Both the position numbers and the translations under genes were made by a program. A DNA stretch of 64,000 nt. Source: Fibrobacter succinogenes (GTDB lineage: Bacteria; Fibrobacterota; Fibrobacteria; Fibrobacterales; Fibrobacteraceae). Where the stretch lies: assembly GCA_902794535.1 (NCBI GenBank), contig CADBHQ010000002.1:108581-172580 (forward strand), written 5' to 3'. This document shows, one piece after another, positions 9,069 through 17,107 of this stretch; position 1 is the stretch's first letter, and every line of letters begins with the position of its first letter. Under the pieces are notes generated by a model that saw only the letters and a program-made list of their open reading frames with translations, did not search any database and was not told where the DNA came from.

Positions 9069-11260
9069 AAAAAATAATTGCGTTAACAATCGCATATTTC
9101 CTCGTATTCTCTAGCGACATTTTCGCTGCAAACAACGAATTTATTTCGTTTACCATATCAGACTCTCTCGTGCAGGAATATGACAACATGCCCAAAATAG
9201 CCGACACGGCAGACATCTTCAAAAAACTCGATTCGAGAGTCGGTATTTATTACATGGATCGATACGAAATGGCGAAAGATCTTCAGCTAGCGATATCGGA
9301 CTACCCCCAATTCCACAGACGTGTCAACAACTTCGCATTGGCAGGAAATGCTGTTACAATCAAACTACTAGACCGCATACCTCCCGAAGATTCCGTTATA
9401 GACCGCGTTTGGTTAACTAGTATCGAAATGGACACATTAAAAAATTACATTCGACAAGAAGCAATACGTCTTTCGAATTCTCCTACCATCTCTAAATTCC
9501 TGAACAATATGAAAGGAATTGTCTTTGCCGATTCTATGACGATGCGACGTTATGCCCTAAGCTTATTCGCCGTCTCTCTTGGGGTTTGCTATGATACGAG
9601 TGGCACCTATCAAAATGTCAAAGACGTCCTTTGGACCGACACCGAAATCGATGACCTTTTTAGAACGAACAACAAACTTCCGGTTTACCCGACAAAAAAA
9701 CAAAAAAAACAAAAAGATGCCGTTCTTGACAACGCCCAACGACTCCTCTCGCTACTCAACAAGCGTTACAGATTCCTGACTTGTTCCGAAGATCGCTGGA
9801 GCCACGCATTCTCCCTGCTAGACACGCTCTACTCCAGCCTGTTAGAAAACATCGTCAACATGACAACAGATGTCCAGGTCAACTTTTCAGAAACAACCCC
9901 CATTACATGGTACGCCAACGACTGCGGTTGCAGCCAATACAAGGAACTCAACGGCGATGTTTACGCCATATACCCTTACTGGCTTGCAAAAGAAGGCGGC
10001 GACACCCTCGACTTTTCTGTCATTACCCGAATCGCCTATTACGGGCTAACAGCCTCCAATAATGGGAAACTAGAAATGCCTTCGGGCTCATCCGCCCTAG
10101 ACTTTTTCAACCGAGACGGGCAAAGCGAATTTGTCAACGTCGCACACAAGCACAATGTTAAAGTGGACTGGATTATCAAAAAGAGCGATTGGGCCACTCT
10201 TGCCAACGACTCCCAAAAAATGCAGGATTTCTTTACCACTCTTATCAACCAAATCGCGCTGCTCGTCAACAAGAAAAACAATTCTTTGTTCCAAAGATTT
10301 GTCGCAACGTTCACCTTAGACGGCAAAGACGCAGGCAACCGCGGCGACGGCGTAACACTCTGGTTCCAAAACTACCCCACCGACCCGGTTAACACGGAAA
10401 TTTTCAGAGAAAACTTCTGGAGATTGCAAGACACGCTAAAAACGGCGAATGAATTTGCATACACCAACTTGCTCATGCATCAAGCAGACCTTACCGAAAA
10501 AATAAACGTACGCAAGGATTCTACCTACGAAGCTCAAGAAAAGGGAATCTATAGCTACGACTTTTTCAGGACGCTCTTGGATGGTTCGCAGGCATACGGA
10601 GACATCGCAAGAAACTTCTTGATAGTCCTTAGCGACGAACCGGTATCGCGCAGCAAATTGCTCATATACCACGATTTGAATCAACAGCTCAAAGGCGACA
10701 ATCGCACGAAAGTGCTCCACGCCGTTGTACCCATGTTGTGGCTCGATTACAGACAATGGGACCAACTCGAAGACGACGCCTCGTTCTACAACGACGCCTA
10801 CTATTCACTGGGTGTTGCACCGTACGGTATTCCCAACGACACTGCGTTCTTGGAACAGACCTTGGCCAACACGCTGCTGCAAAAGTTCGAAAAAGAAGAT
10901 GGCTCGCATGAACGCCAGGGCGCAATCGCCGCCTTCTTCTGCACCCACCGCTGGGCATTCCGCTTATTGAATACAGTCGTATACGCGCTCGTATTCTTGC
11001 TATTGATTTGTTTCTTTGTCAACTGCAACGTGAATTCCTATTTCTCAAAGCATTTGGCGCTGCTCGTGGCACTGGTCGCCATACCGCCGCTGCTCACATC
11101 GCTCATTCTTTCCAACTTTGACCCAATTTTCATGGATTATGTAGGTAAGGTCGGACAGTGGGGCTGTTTCGTGGTGATTATCCTGACAGTCATCGCCATC
11201 ACCCTGCTCCAGGTTTATCGTTCCGCAGACTTTCCGAAAAGAAACTTAAAACATAAATAA
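9065..11260 (+). CDS. exported membrane protein with degenerate GH18-like region, eCIS-linked
   Basis: 731 residues. A signal peptide (MKKIIALTIAYFLVFSSDIFA) is followed by a helical N-terminal half and three hydrophobic segments near the C-terminus (about 635-720). The middle resembles a glycoside hydrolase 18 barrel: VYAIYPYW, then ITRIAYYGLT, then VAHKHNVKVDWII. At the place where active enzymes have DGxDxDxE this protein has GDGVTLWFQ, so the catalytic acids are missing. I infer a non-catalytic, perhaps peptidoglycan- or glycan-contacting, envelope protein. Its start overlaps the ATPase stop, so it is co-transcribed with the particle genes. It could serve particle anchoring or release, but nothing here proves that. 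Confidence 0.5.
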   Translation: MKKIIALTIAYFLVFSSDIFAANNEFISFTISDSLVQEYDNMPKIADTADIFKKLDSRVGIYYMDRYEMAKDLQLAISDYPQFHRRVNNFALAGNAVTIKLLDRIPPEDSVIDRVWLTSIEMDTLKNYIRQEAIRLSNSPTISKFLNNMKGIVFADSMTMRRYALSLFAVSLGVCYDTSGTYQNVKDVLWTDTEIDDLFRTNNKLPVYPTKKQKKQKDAVLDNAQRLLSLLNKRYRFLTCSEDRWSHAFSLLDTLYSSLLENIVNMTTDVQVNFSETTPITWYANDCGCSQYKELNGDVYAIYPYWLAKEGGDTLDFSVITRIAYYGLTASNNGKLEMPSGSSALDFFNRDGQSEFVNVAHKHNVKVDWIIKKSDWATLANDSQKMQDFFTTLINQIALLVNKKNNSLFQRFVATFTLDGKDAGNRGDGVTLWFQNYPTDPVNTEIFRENFWRLQDTLKTANEFAYTNLLMHQADLTEKINVRKDSTYEAQEKGIYSYDFFRTLLDGSQAYGDIARNFLIVLSDEPVSRSKLLIYHDLNQQLKGDNRTKVLHAVVPMLWLDYRQWDQLEDDASFYNDAYYSLGVAPYGIPNDTAFLEQTLANTLLQKFEKEDGSHERQGAIAAFFCTHRWAFRLLNTVVYALVFLLLICFFVNCNVNSYFSKHLALLVALVAIPPLLTSLILSNFDPIFMDYVGKVGQWGCFVVIILTVIAITLLQVYRSADFPKRNLKHK

Positions 11261-11274
11261 GAAAAGGAGTACCT

Positions 11275-11499
11275 ATGTTAAGCACATACGCTCAGAAATC
11301 AGAAACCGCTCAGCGCGTCGCAAACAGTAACGCCGCAAGCCTTATGGATTCTTCGCTGCAAAGCGCAAGCCTGCAACGTAAAGCAGACCTCATGGGTAAC
11401 GCCCTCCAGCGAGCATCTCTCGAAGAAGAGGAAGAGCCCGTCCAAGGCAAATCTATCCAGCGCATCGTCGACGACGAAGAAGAAGAACAACTCGCTTAA
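11275..11499 (+). CDS. small eCIS leader-only protein without DUF4157
   Basis: 74 residues with AAGGAG just upstream of ATG. The first 45 residues (MLSTYAQKSETAQRVANSNA onward, including SLQRKADLMGNALQR) match the N-termini of the three following cargo proteins. In place of the DUF4157 domain there is an acidic tail with two runs of Glu/Asp and a second SIQR. The shared segment probably acts as the particle-loading signal. The protein could be a minimal cargo, a chaperone-like decoy, or the stump of a cargo gene that lost its toxin; the intact RBS and frame argue against simple decay. Confidence 0.7.
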   Translation: MLSTYAQKSETAQRVANSNAASLMDSSLQSASLQRKADLMGNALQRASLEEEEEPVQGKSIQRIVDDEEEEQLA

Positions 11500-11534
11500 G
11501 CCCTCTTGTCATTCCCGCGCCCAAATCATGTCAT

Positions 11535-11550
11535 CCCCGCGAAAGCGGGG
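11535..11550. repeat. GNRA-capped hairpin repeat unit between cargo genes
   Basis: CCCCGC-GAAA-GCGGGG, a perfect 6-bp stem with a GAAA tetraloop, preceded by GTCAT. No U-tract follows, so it is not a standard terminator. The form matches a common type of dispersed intergenic repeat starting GTCAT; other GTCAT-type units are at 52552 and 63047. Confidence 0.6.
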
Positions 11551-11584
11551 ACCACACTCTCGTTACAAACACAAGGAGAACCAC

Positions 11585-13336
11585 ATGAGCACCACATACG
11601 CACATCGCCAAACAACGGCGCAAAAGGTCGCAGACTCCAAAGCCGCCTCGCTTTTTGATTCATCTTCTCAAAGCGAATCTCTACAGCGCAAAGCTGATAT
11701 GGCCAACAACGCTACCCAGCGTGCAGAAGCCCCGCGGCCGAACAATACGGGAATGCCAGACAATTTGAAATCTGGTATTGAGAGCCTCTCCGGTTTCTCA
11801 ATGGACGATGTGCGCGTGCATTACAACAGTTCAAAACCCGCTACCGTGCAAGCACTCGCCTATACTCAAGGGACAGACATTCACGTAGCCCCCGGTCAAG
11901 AAAAACACCTGCCGCACGAAGCATGGCACGTCGCCCAGCAAATGGCCGGGCGAGTATCGCCCACCACAAATATCAACGGCATGCCAGTGAATGACAATGC
12001 CGCGCTAGAGCATGAAGCCGATGTGATGGGAGAAAAGGCGGCGCAATGTAAAAAAAGCAGGCGCGAGAAGTTTCTCCATAATAGAACTCTTTTAAGTACG
12101 GAGAGTGTGCAGAGAATTTCAGCTATAGAAATAGAAGGCCCGAGAGAAGATATATTTAATACTTTAGGAGAACTCAAAAGGTGGATTAATGATCTTCGTG
12201 ACACAAAATCATTCAGTAAATATCGTGTGGGAGGAATTTCTTTAGACAAGAAGTTGCAACTTATAGAAGAAATAAGCCGCTATGAAGCGAAGTATGATAC
12301 AGTTTGCTTAGGAAAATGCATTTATTTGGAAGATGTAGCAAGAGCTTGTCAACAAGCCAACAATCAAGGCATTCAATTCCATGATCATTTTTATAATTGT
12401 GACACAATAGGTGATTTAAAAAAATTGCTTGATACTTCGGAACCTGTTCTAATTGGAGGGGTGGAATTTGTTCAATATTTAGAAGAAAACAAAACATCGC
12501 CACTATCAATTATTAGAGTTGATACATCTTTTGATCAGATAATCATAAAAAAAATTAAATCAATTAAAGATTTAGAAAATTTATTCAATAATTATGAGGA
12601 GCCAATTGTTTTGATAAAAAAATATAAACAAGAAAAAGGCTCTTCGAAGTACAAACAAAATATGAAAATACTAGAGTCAGATTCAATTTATTGTTACGCT
12701 CATTTAACGTGTGATTATAATGAACTTATTGAATCTAAAGTTTTTGAAAAAAGAATGGATGAGCAGTACAATTATGCTAGAAGTGAAAATAGACATGATT
12801 TTGAACCTTCTAGGTTAACACCTTCTGAAAAAAGGTTTTTAGCCGGGGATATGAATCCCACCCTAAATTCTTTTGAAGACAACGTTCATATCACATTGGA
12901 AGAACGATATAATAACGCTATGAGTATGATACCCAATCATGTCTCAGCCGCTTTATTTAAATTACAACGTCCAGAACTTGACCTCACTATTGAGTCGACA
13001 CTCTATAATGGTATAGAAGAAGCATTAACAAACATAAAACGCTATACCTTTGATTTTAAAAAAGACATTAATTGTAAAGTAGGTGGTAGAGCGGACAATA
13101 AACTTATAGATAAGATTAATTCTTTTGCTAACGCGGCAGTAGTTCAAAATAACACGATGTTGGAAGATCGGTCTGCAGAAATAATAGCTGCAAGAGCAGC
13201 ACGTGCAAAAAGAGTAACCCAGATAGGAAATAACTTTGTAGAAAAAATCAAATCGGATACAACCGCATTTTCTGCTTATTTAACATATAAAAAATTTAAT
13301 TTGAGCGATTTCAATACCTTAGCAGAATATAAATAG
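11585..13336 (+). CDS. eCIS cargo protein 1: leader + DUF4157 + unknown C-terminal domain
   Basis: 583 residues. ATG at 11585 is chosen over an in-frame ATG at 11528 because AAGGAGA lies 6 bases before it and because the N-terminus then aligns with its paralogues. Layout: leader 1-45 with SLQRKADMANNATQR; DUF4157 (eCIS core) about 50-155 with HEAWH at 111-115 and EHEADVMGEKA; then about 420 residues of unrecognised sequence. DUF4157 proteins are known eCIS-associated toxins. The C-terminal part is clearly AT-rich compared with the N-terminal part, a sign of separate origin. No HExxH, signal peptide or membrane segment is seen in the C-terminal region. Confidence 0.82.
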   Translation: MSTTYAHRQTTAQKVADSKAASLFDSSSQSESLQRKADMANNATQRAEAPRPNNTGMPDNLKSGIESLSGFSMDDVRVHYNSSKPATVQALAYTQGTDIHVAPGQEKHLPHEAWHVAQQMAGRVSPTTNINGMPVNDNAALEHEADVMGEKAAQCKKSRREKFLHNRTLLSTESVQRISAIEIEGPREDIFNTLGELKRWINDLRDTKSFSKYRVGGISLDKKLQLIEEISRYEAKYDTVCLGKCIYLEDVARACQQANNQGIQFHDHFYNCDTIGDLKKLLDTSEPVLIGGVEFVQYLEENKTSPLSIIRVDTSFDQIIIKKIKSIKDLENLFNNYEEPIVLIKKYKQEKGSSKYKQNMKILESDSIYCYAHLTCDYNELIESKVFEKRMDEQYNYARSENRHDFEPSRLTPSEKRFLAGDMNPTLNSFEDNVHITLEERYNNAMSMIPNHVSAALFKLQRPELDLTIESTLYNGIEEALTNIKRYTFDFKKDINCKVGGRADNKLIDKINSFANAAVVQNNTMLEDRSAEIIAARAARAKRVTQIGNNFVEKIKSDTTAFSAYLTYKKFNLSDFNTLAEYK

Positions 13337-13503
13337 TAAACTACATTGCAATCTACAGACCGTAATCTCAATCCATACTATAATTCAAAAAAAATATCTT
13401 TGATAAAGCCAACTTAAAATTCATTGCTTCATCTTGCATCTAAGTCAACGATTTTTCATAAACATTTAAAGAGAATACTGCTGTATTAACTAAAAGAGCA
13501 AGC

Positions 13504-15183
13504 ATGCAAACATTCGCACAACACCAATCCCCCGCCCAAAAGAAGGATGCCTCATCCGCATCCTCCGTCCTTGACGCATCTTCTCAAAGTAAATCTCTTC
13601 AGCGCAAAGCGGATTTAGCCAACAACGCAGCACAGCGTGCAGAAGCCCCGCGACCGAACAACACGGGTATGCCAGACAATTTAAAGTCTGGCATCGAGAG
13701 TCTTTCAGGCTTTTCGATGGACGATGTGCGTGTGCATTACAACAGTTCCAAACCCGCCACCGTACAGGCTCTCGCCTACACGCAAGGAACAGATATTCAC
13801 GTAGCCCCCGGGCAAGAAAAGCACCTGCCGCACGAAGCATGGCATGTCGCTCAGCAAATGGCCGGTCGAGTATCACCAACTACAAATATCAATGGAATGC
13901 CTGTCAATAACAATGCCGGGCTAGAGCATGAAGCCGATGTCATGGGAGAAAAGGCGGTGACGCAAAGAAAAGAGATTAAAAGCGATTCTACGACACAGAA
14001 TTTAAAGACAAATGCAGAAACAATACAACGAGTATGGATTGGCATAGACACAACAATGAATCATGCATCATATATGGAGTTATATAAAGCAAGAAAAAAA
14101 ATATGGGATGAATTTTATGTACAAGCAATTTTTGAAGCGCCATATCTTGGCAGAGATGGAATACCTAATGCATTAGCCTCAAATAATGACTATGTAATGA
14201 AAGCGGGAGACCAAGTAGCAGATAATTGGGGAGATATTCTAATACAAAAGGGAGAAACAACTGGTTTTTGTAGAGGAAAGAAAGCCAAAGGAAATCAAAT
14301 TTGCCTTGATATGAATATAGATAAATGTCAAAATATGTTTTTTGGGACGCCTGAAGAATACGATACCACAAAAAAAGGAAATCAAACCATCGAAGCAACA
14401 CTTTTGCATGAATTAGGGCATGCGTATCAGCATTTTTTGAATATACGCAACAAAGATAAACAACCAAACCCTACATACAACCAATACAATATATATCCGA
14501 TGTTTTACGACGCTTTAATAAACATGTACAATAATGAAAATCCTACCATACGTGAGAATGCAAAAGAAAGATTAAACAACGCTTTGGAAAAATATGGCAA
14601 TACAAATAGTTTTGAAGGTATATTAGACAAAGATACAAACGCATTACTTGAAGCTGCAGAAATATTGAATAATATTGGAAAAACTGCAGATTTTCCTAAT
14701 GATGACGCAGACAATTTATTTATGAATGAAATCCCATATAATTCAAGCAAGCCATATTTAGGAGTTAGAAAACATTATGTAGACTCATTCAACACCAATG
14801 AAGATGAGAACGAATGGAAATTTCGAGTATTTAAAACAAAAAATAATGTTACACCTACGGATGTTGATAAAATCAAAGATTTTCTTTCAAATATAGGCGA
14901 CACAACGAACATAGAAAAATATCACGGTGATTTTATTGTAAATTACATAGGCGAATGTAAAAAGCTTTGTTTAACAAAAATCAAAGAGGAATACAAAGAA
15001 TGCTTTGACAACGAAGCCCCCATTGAAGCTGAGTTAAAGAAAAAAAAGCGTGAAATAGATACATTCATAAACAACTTCAAAACAGAATACGACGGATTTT
15101 TTAAAAATTCAAGAATAACATTCACCATTTATACCGACAACTTTTGGAAGATCTATCTAAAAATTCCCAAAGAAAGTAAGTAA
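13504..15183 (+). CDS. eCIS cargo protein 2: leader + DUF4157 + HELGH zinc metallopeptidase (M91/NleD-like)
   Basis: 559 residues. The leader (1-45) and DUF4157 domain (HEAWH at 110-114) are nearly the same as in its neighbours. The C-terminal domain holds TIEATLLHELGHAYQHF with HELGH at 302-306, a zinc-protease motif, and about 110 residues later NLFMNEIPYNSSKPYLGVRK then HY. This layout resembles the M91 (NleD-type) effector peptidases, in which an N-E...R...Y element follows HExxH. The C-terminal part is AT-rich. The likely activity is cleavage of a host protein after injection; the substrate is unknown. A 167-base gap upstream separates it from cargo 1. Confidence 0.78.
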   Translation: MQTFAQHQSPAQKKDASSASSVLDASSQSKSLQRKADLANNAAQRAEAPRPNNTGMPDNLKSGIESLSGFSMDDVRVHYNSSKPATVQALAYTQGTDIHVAPGQEKHLPHEAWHVAQQMAGRVSPTTNINGMPVNNNAGLEHEADVMGEKAVTQRKEIKSDSTTQNLKTNAETIQRVWIGIDTTMNHASYMELYKARKKIWDEFYVQAIFEAPYLGRDGIPNALASNNDYVMKAGDQVADNWGDILIQKGETTGFCRGKKAKGNQICLDMNIDKCQNMFFGTPEEYDTTKKGNQTIEATLLHELGHAYQHFLNIRNKDKQPNPTYNQYNIYPMFYDALINMYNNENPTIRENAKERLNNALEKYGNTNSFEGILDKDTNALLEAAEILNNIGKTADFPNDDADNLFMNEIPYNSSKPYLGVRKHYVDSFNTNEDENEWKFRVFKTKNNVTPTDVDKIKDFLSNIGDTTNIEKYHGDFIVNYIGECKKLCLTKIKEEYKECFDNEAPIEAELKKKKREIDTFINNFKTEYDGFFKNSRITFTIYTDNFWKIYLKIPKESK

Positions 15184-15313
15184 AATACAGATTAAACAAA
15201 TAAATCAAAAATCTTTTCTGTTTTTCAATAGACAACATGCATTACAATAACAGCAAGTTTGCAACCATGGCCTTTTTGATTATAAACACCTCAAAACAGC
15301 AAAAAGAAACAAC

Positions 15314-16978
15314 ATGTCTGTAATTCACTCACAAAAACAAACCGCGGTACAAAAGACAGACACGACTTTTGCGTTTTCCATCCTTGATTCATCTTCCCAA
15401 AATGAAGCCCTTCAGCGCAAAGCGGATATGACCAGCAACGCAGCCCAGCATGCAGCCCCACCACGTCCGAATAACACGGGAATGCCAGACAATTTGAAGT
15501 CTGGTATCGAGAGTCTTTCGGGATTCTCGATGGACGATGTGCGAGTACATTACAACAGTTCCAAACCCGCCACCGTGCAGGCTCTCGCCTACACGCAAGG
15601 GACCGACATTCATGTAGCCCCCGGCCAGGAAAAGCACCTGCCGCATGAAGCATGGCATGTTGCCCAGCAAAAGGCTGGTCGCGTTTCACCCATCACAAAT
15701 ATCAATGGCATGCCTGTCAATGATAATGCCTCGCTAGAGCATGAAGCCGATGTGATGGGTGAGAAGGCCGTGCAATGTAAGAGCGGTAATGCAAAATCCA
15801 AAGCAACACCATGTTCAGCAAAGCCGATTCAGTGTTATAAAAAAATAGATGAATACGTGGTTTCAAAAACAGGTAAATACGCCGTGAAAGAAAATGAGGC
15901 CTCCACAGTATACGTAAACAACCGAATCACTACTGATATGGGAATACAACACTTGAATAGGCTGGGTATATTACCCAATACAGCACTCCTCAATATAGAA
16001 GGAGAAGTGTATGATGTCTATAAACAGATAAGAACACCTGAAACATTGTCCGAATTATTATCATCTACGGCAGCGGATGCAAAATCTGATAAAATACCCG
16101 CCTTGGAAACTCAAAAGGGTATTGTACAAGATCTTATTAACGTTTGTAATAAATGGAGCGAAGCAAAAAAAGATGAAAAATGCGTAATAGCGGAAGAAGA
16201 AAAAATAAAGATAAGCGGACATGAGAAGACAATTGAGTTTTTTGCACTTGGAAGTGATATTTTGTATGATTTTAAAGTGGTGGAAAAGTGGATAAATTCG
16301 CCAGAAAATATTGATAGTAACCTTTTAAAAATAGTACTAGATGATTTGATATTACGTCATTCGCAGATAGAGAACGAAATAGAAGCAAGACAACGCCAAA
16401 GTTTAGAAACAACAAAGCCTTTCTGGAAAACCGAATGTGGAGCTCTAGCTAATCAAATAAAGCGCCAAAATCCCCAAATTTCCAAATTAGGATTGGATAT
16501 TACATCCCCTGATGATGAATTTGAGAATTCTTCAATTGCAAGCTCTTTATGGCGTAATCATTTTTCAGCAAAAATTGCCGATGATGAATCAGATGTTTTG
16601 TGTATTGAAGATGCAGCAGGGAAAAGTAGTATCGGAACAAAGTATTTGGCTGACGCTCATTGGATTGCTCGTATTTATGGAGCAGAAGATAGAGCGCCAG
16701 AGAAAGAAGGAACATTTAAATTAGATATAGTTAAGCCTTTGAATATGAATATTCCACATGATTTAGCATGGACTTTTAAAGCGGAACCAGAGTTAGATGC
16801 AGATTTGATATTGAAAGTAACTTTTTCTGTGAAAGAAGGTTCTTTTAATGGTATCTTCAACAAAGAAACTGTTCCGTACGCACAGAATTTTTTATTACAA
16901 ACGGCGTGTAGTTACCTGAAAAAATTTATCATAAGAAAATATTCTGAGAAAAAGAAAAGTTTTTGCATCTTGCAATGA
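15314..16978 (+). CDS. eCIS cargo protein 3: leader + DUF4157 + putative cysteine hydrolase ending in a CaaX box
   Basis: 554 residues. Leader 1-45 (variant EALQRKADMTSNAAQH), DUF4157 with HEAWH at 111-115, then an AT-rich region. Near the end ECGALANQI (Cys375), ADAHWIARIYG (His449) and FKLDIV (Asp471) have the order and local pattern of papain-fold C-H-D enzymes such as protein glutaminases; this is a pattern match only. The last residues are IIRKYSEKKKSFCILQ: a basic patch followed by Cys551-Ile-Leu-Gln, a consensus CaaX box directly before the stop. CaaX prenylation is a eukaryotic modification, so the motif suggests membrane targeting inside a eukaryotic target cell. In a bacterium alone it would have no known use. 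Confidence 0.78.
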   Translation: MSVIHSQKQTAVQKTDTTFAFSILDSSSQNEALQRKADMTSNAAQHAAPPRPNNTGMPDNLKSGIESLSGFSMDDVRVHYNSSKPATVQALAYTQGTDIHVAPGQEKHLPHEAWHVAQQKAGRVSPITNINGMPVNDNASLEHEADVMGEKAVQCKSGNAKSKATPCSAKPIQCYKKIDEYVVSKTGKYAVKENEASTVYVNNRITTDMGIQHLNRLGILPNTALLNIEGEVYDVYKQIRTPETLSELLSSTAADAKSDKIPALETQKGIVQDLINVCNKWSEAKKDEKCVIAEEEKIKISGHEKTIEFFALGSDILYDFKVVEKWINSPENIDSNLLKIVLDDLILRHSQIENEIEARQRQSLETTKPFWKTECGALANQIKRQNPQISKLGLDITSPDDEFENSSIASSLWRNHFSAKIADDESDVLCIEDAAGKSSIGTKYLADAHWIARIYGAEDRAPEKEGTFKLDIVKPLNMNIPHDLAWTFKAEPELDADLILKVTFSVKEGSFNGIFNKETVPYAQNFLLQTACSYLKKFIIRKYSEKKKSFCILQ

Positions 16979-17107
16979 AATCAACTTAACCAATTCAGCA
17001 AATTTTTCAGCGCATCAAATGAGAGAGCATCCAATTACTATTTCGGCATAAAAAAGGTTTTACACAGATTCGCGTCTTGCAGTCTATATTTTTACAAACC
17101 GATTTCA

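Noticed and set aside
9690..9720. Programmed slippage at the A-rich run in the 731-aa gene
   Set aside because: The frame continues normally and the run encodes a Lys/Gln stretch; nothing suggests a shift.
1..16978. Prophage or T6SS interpretation
   Set aside because: No capsid, terminase, lysis, integrase or T6SS membrane-complex genes; the tape-measure family, Afp15-like ATPase and DUF4157 cargo are eCIS marks.
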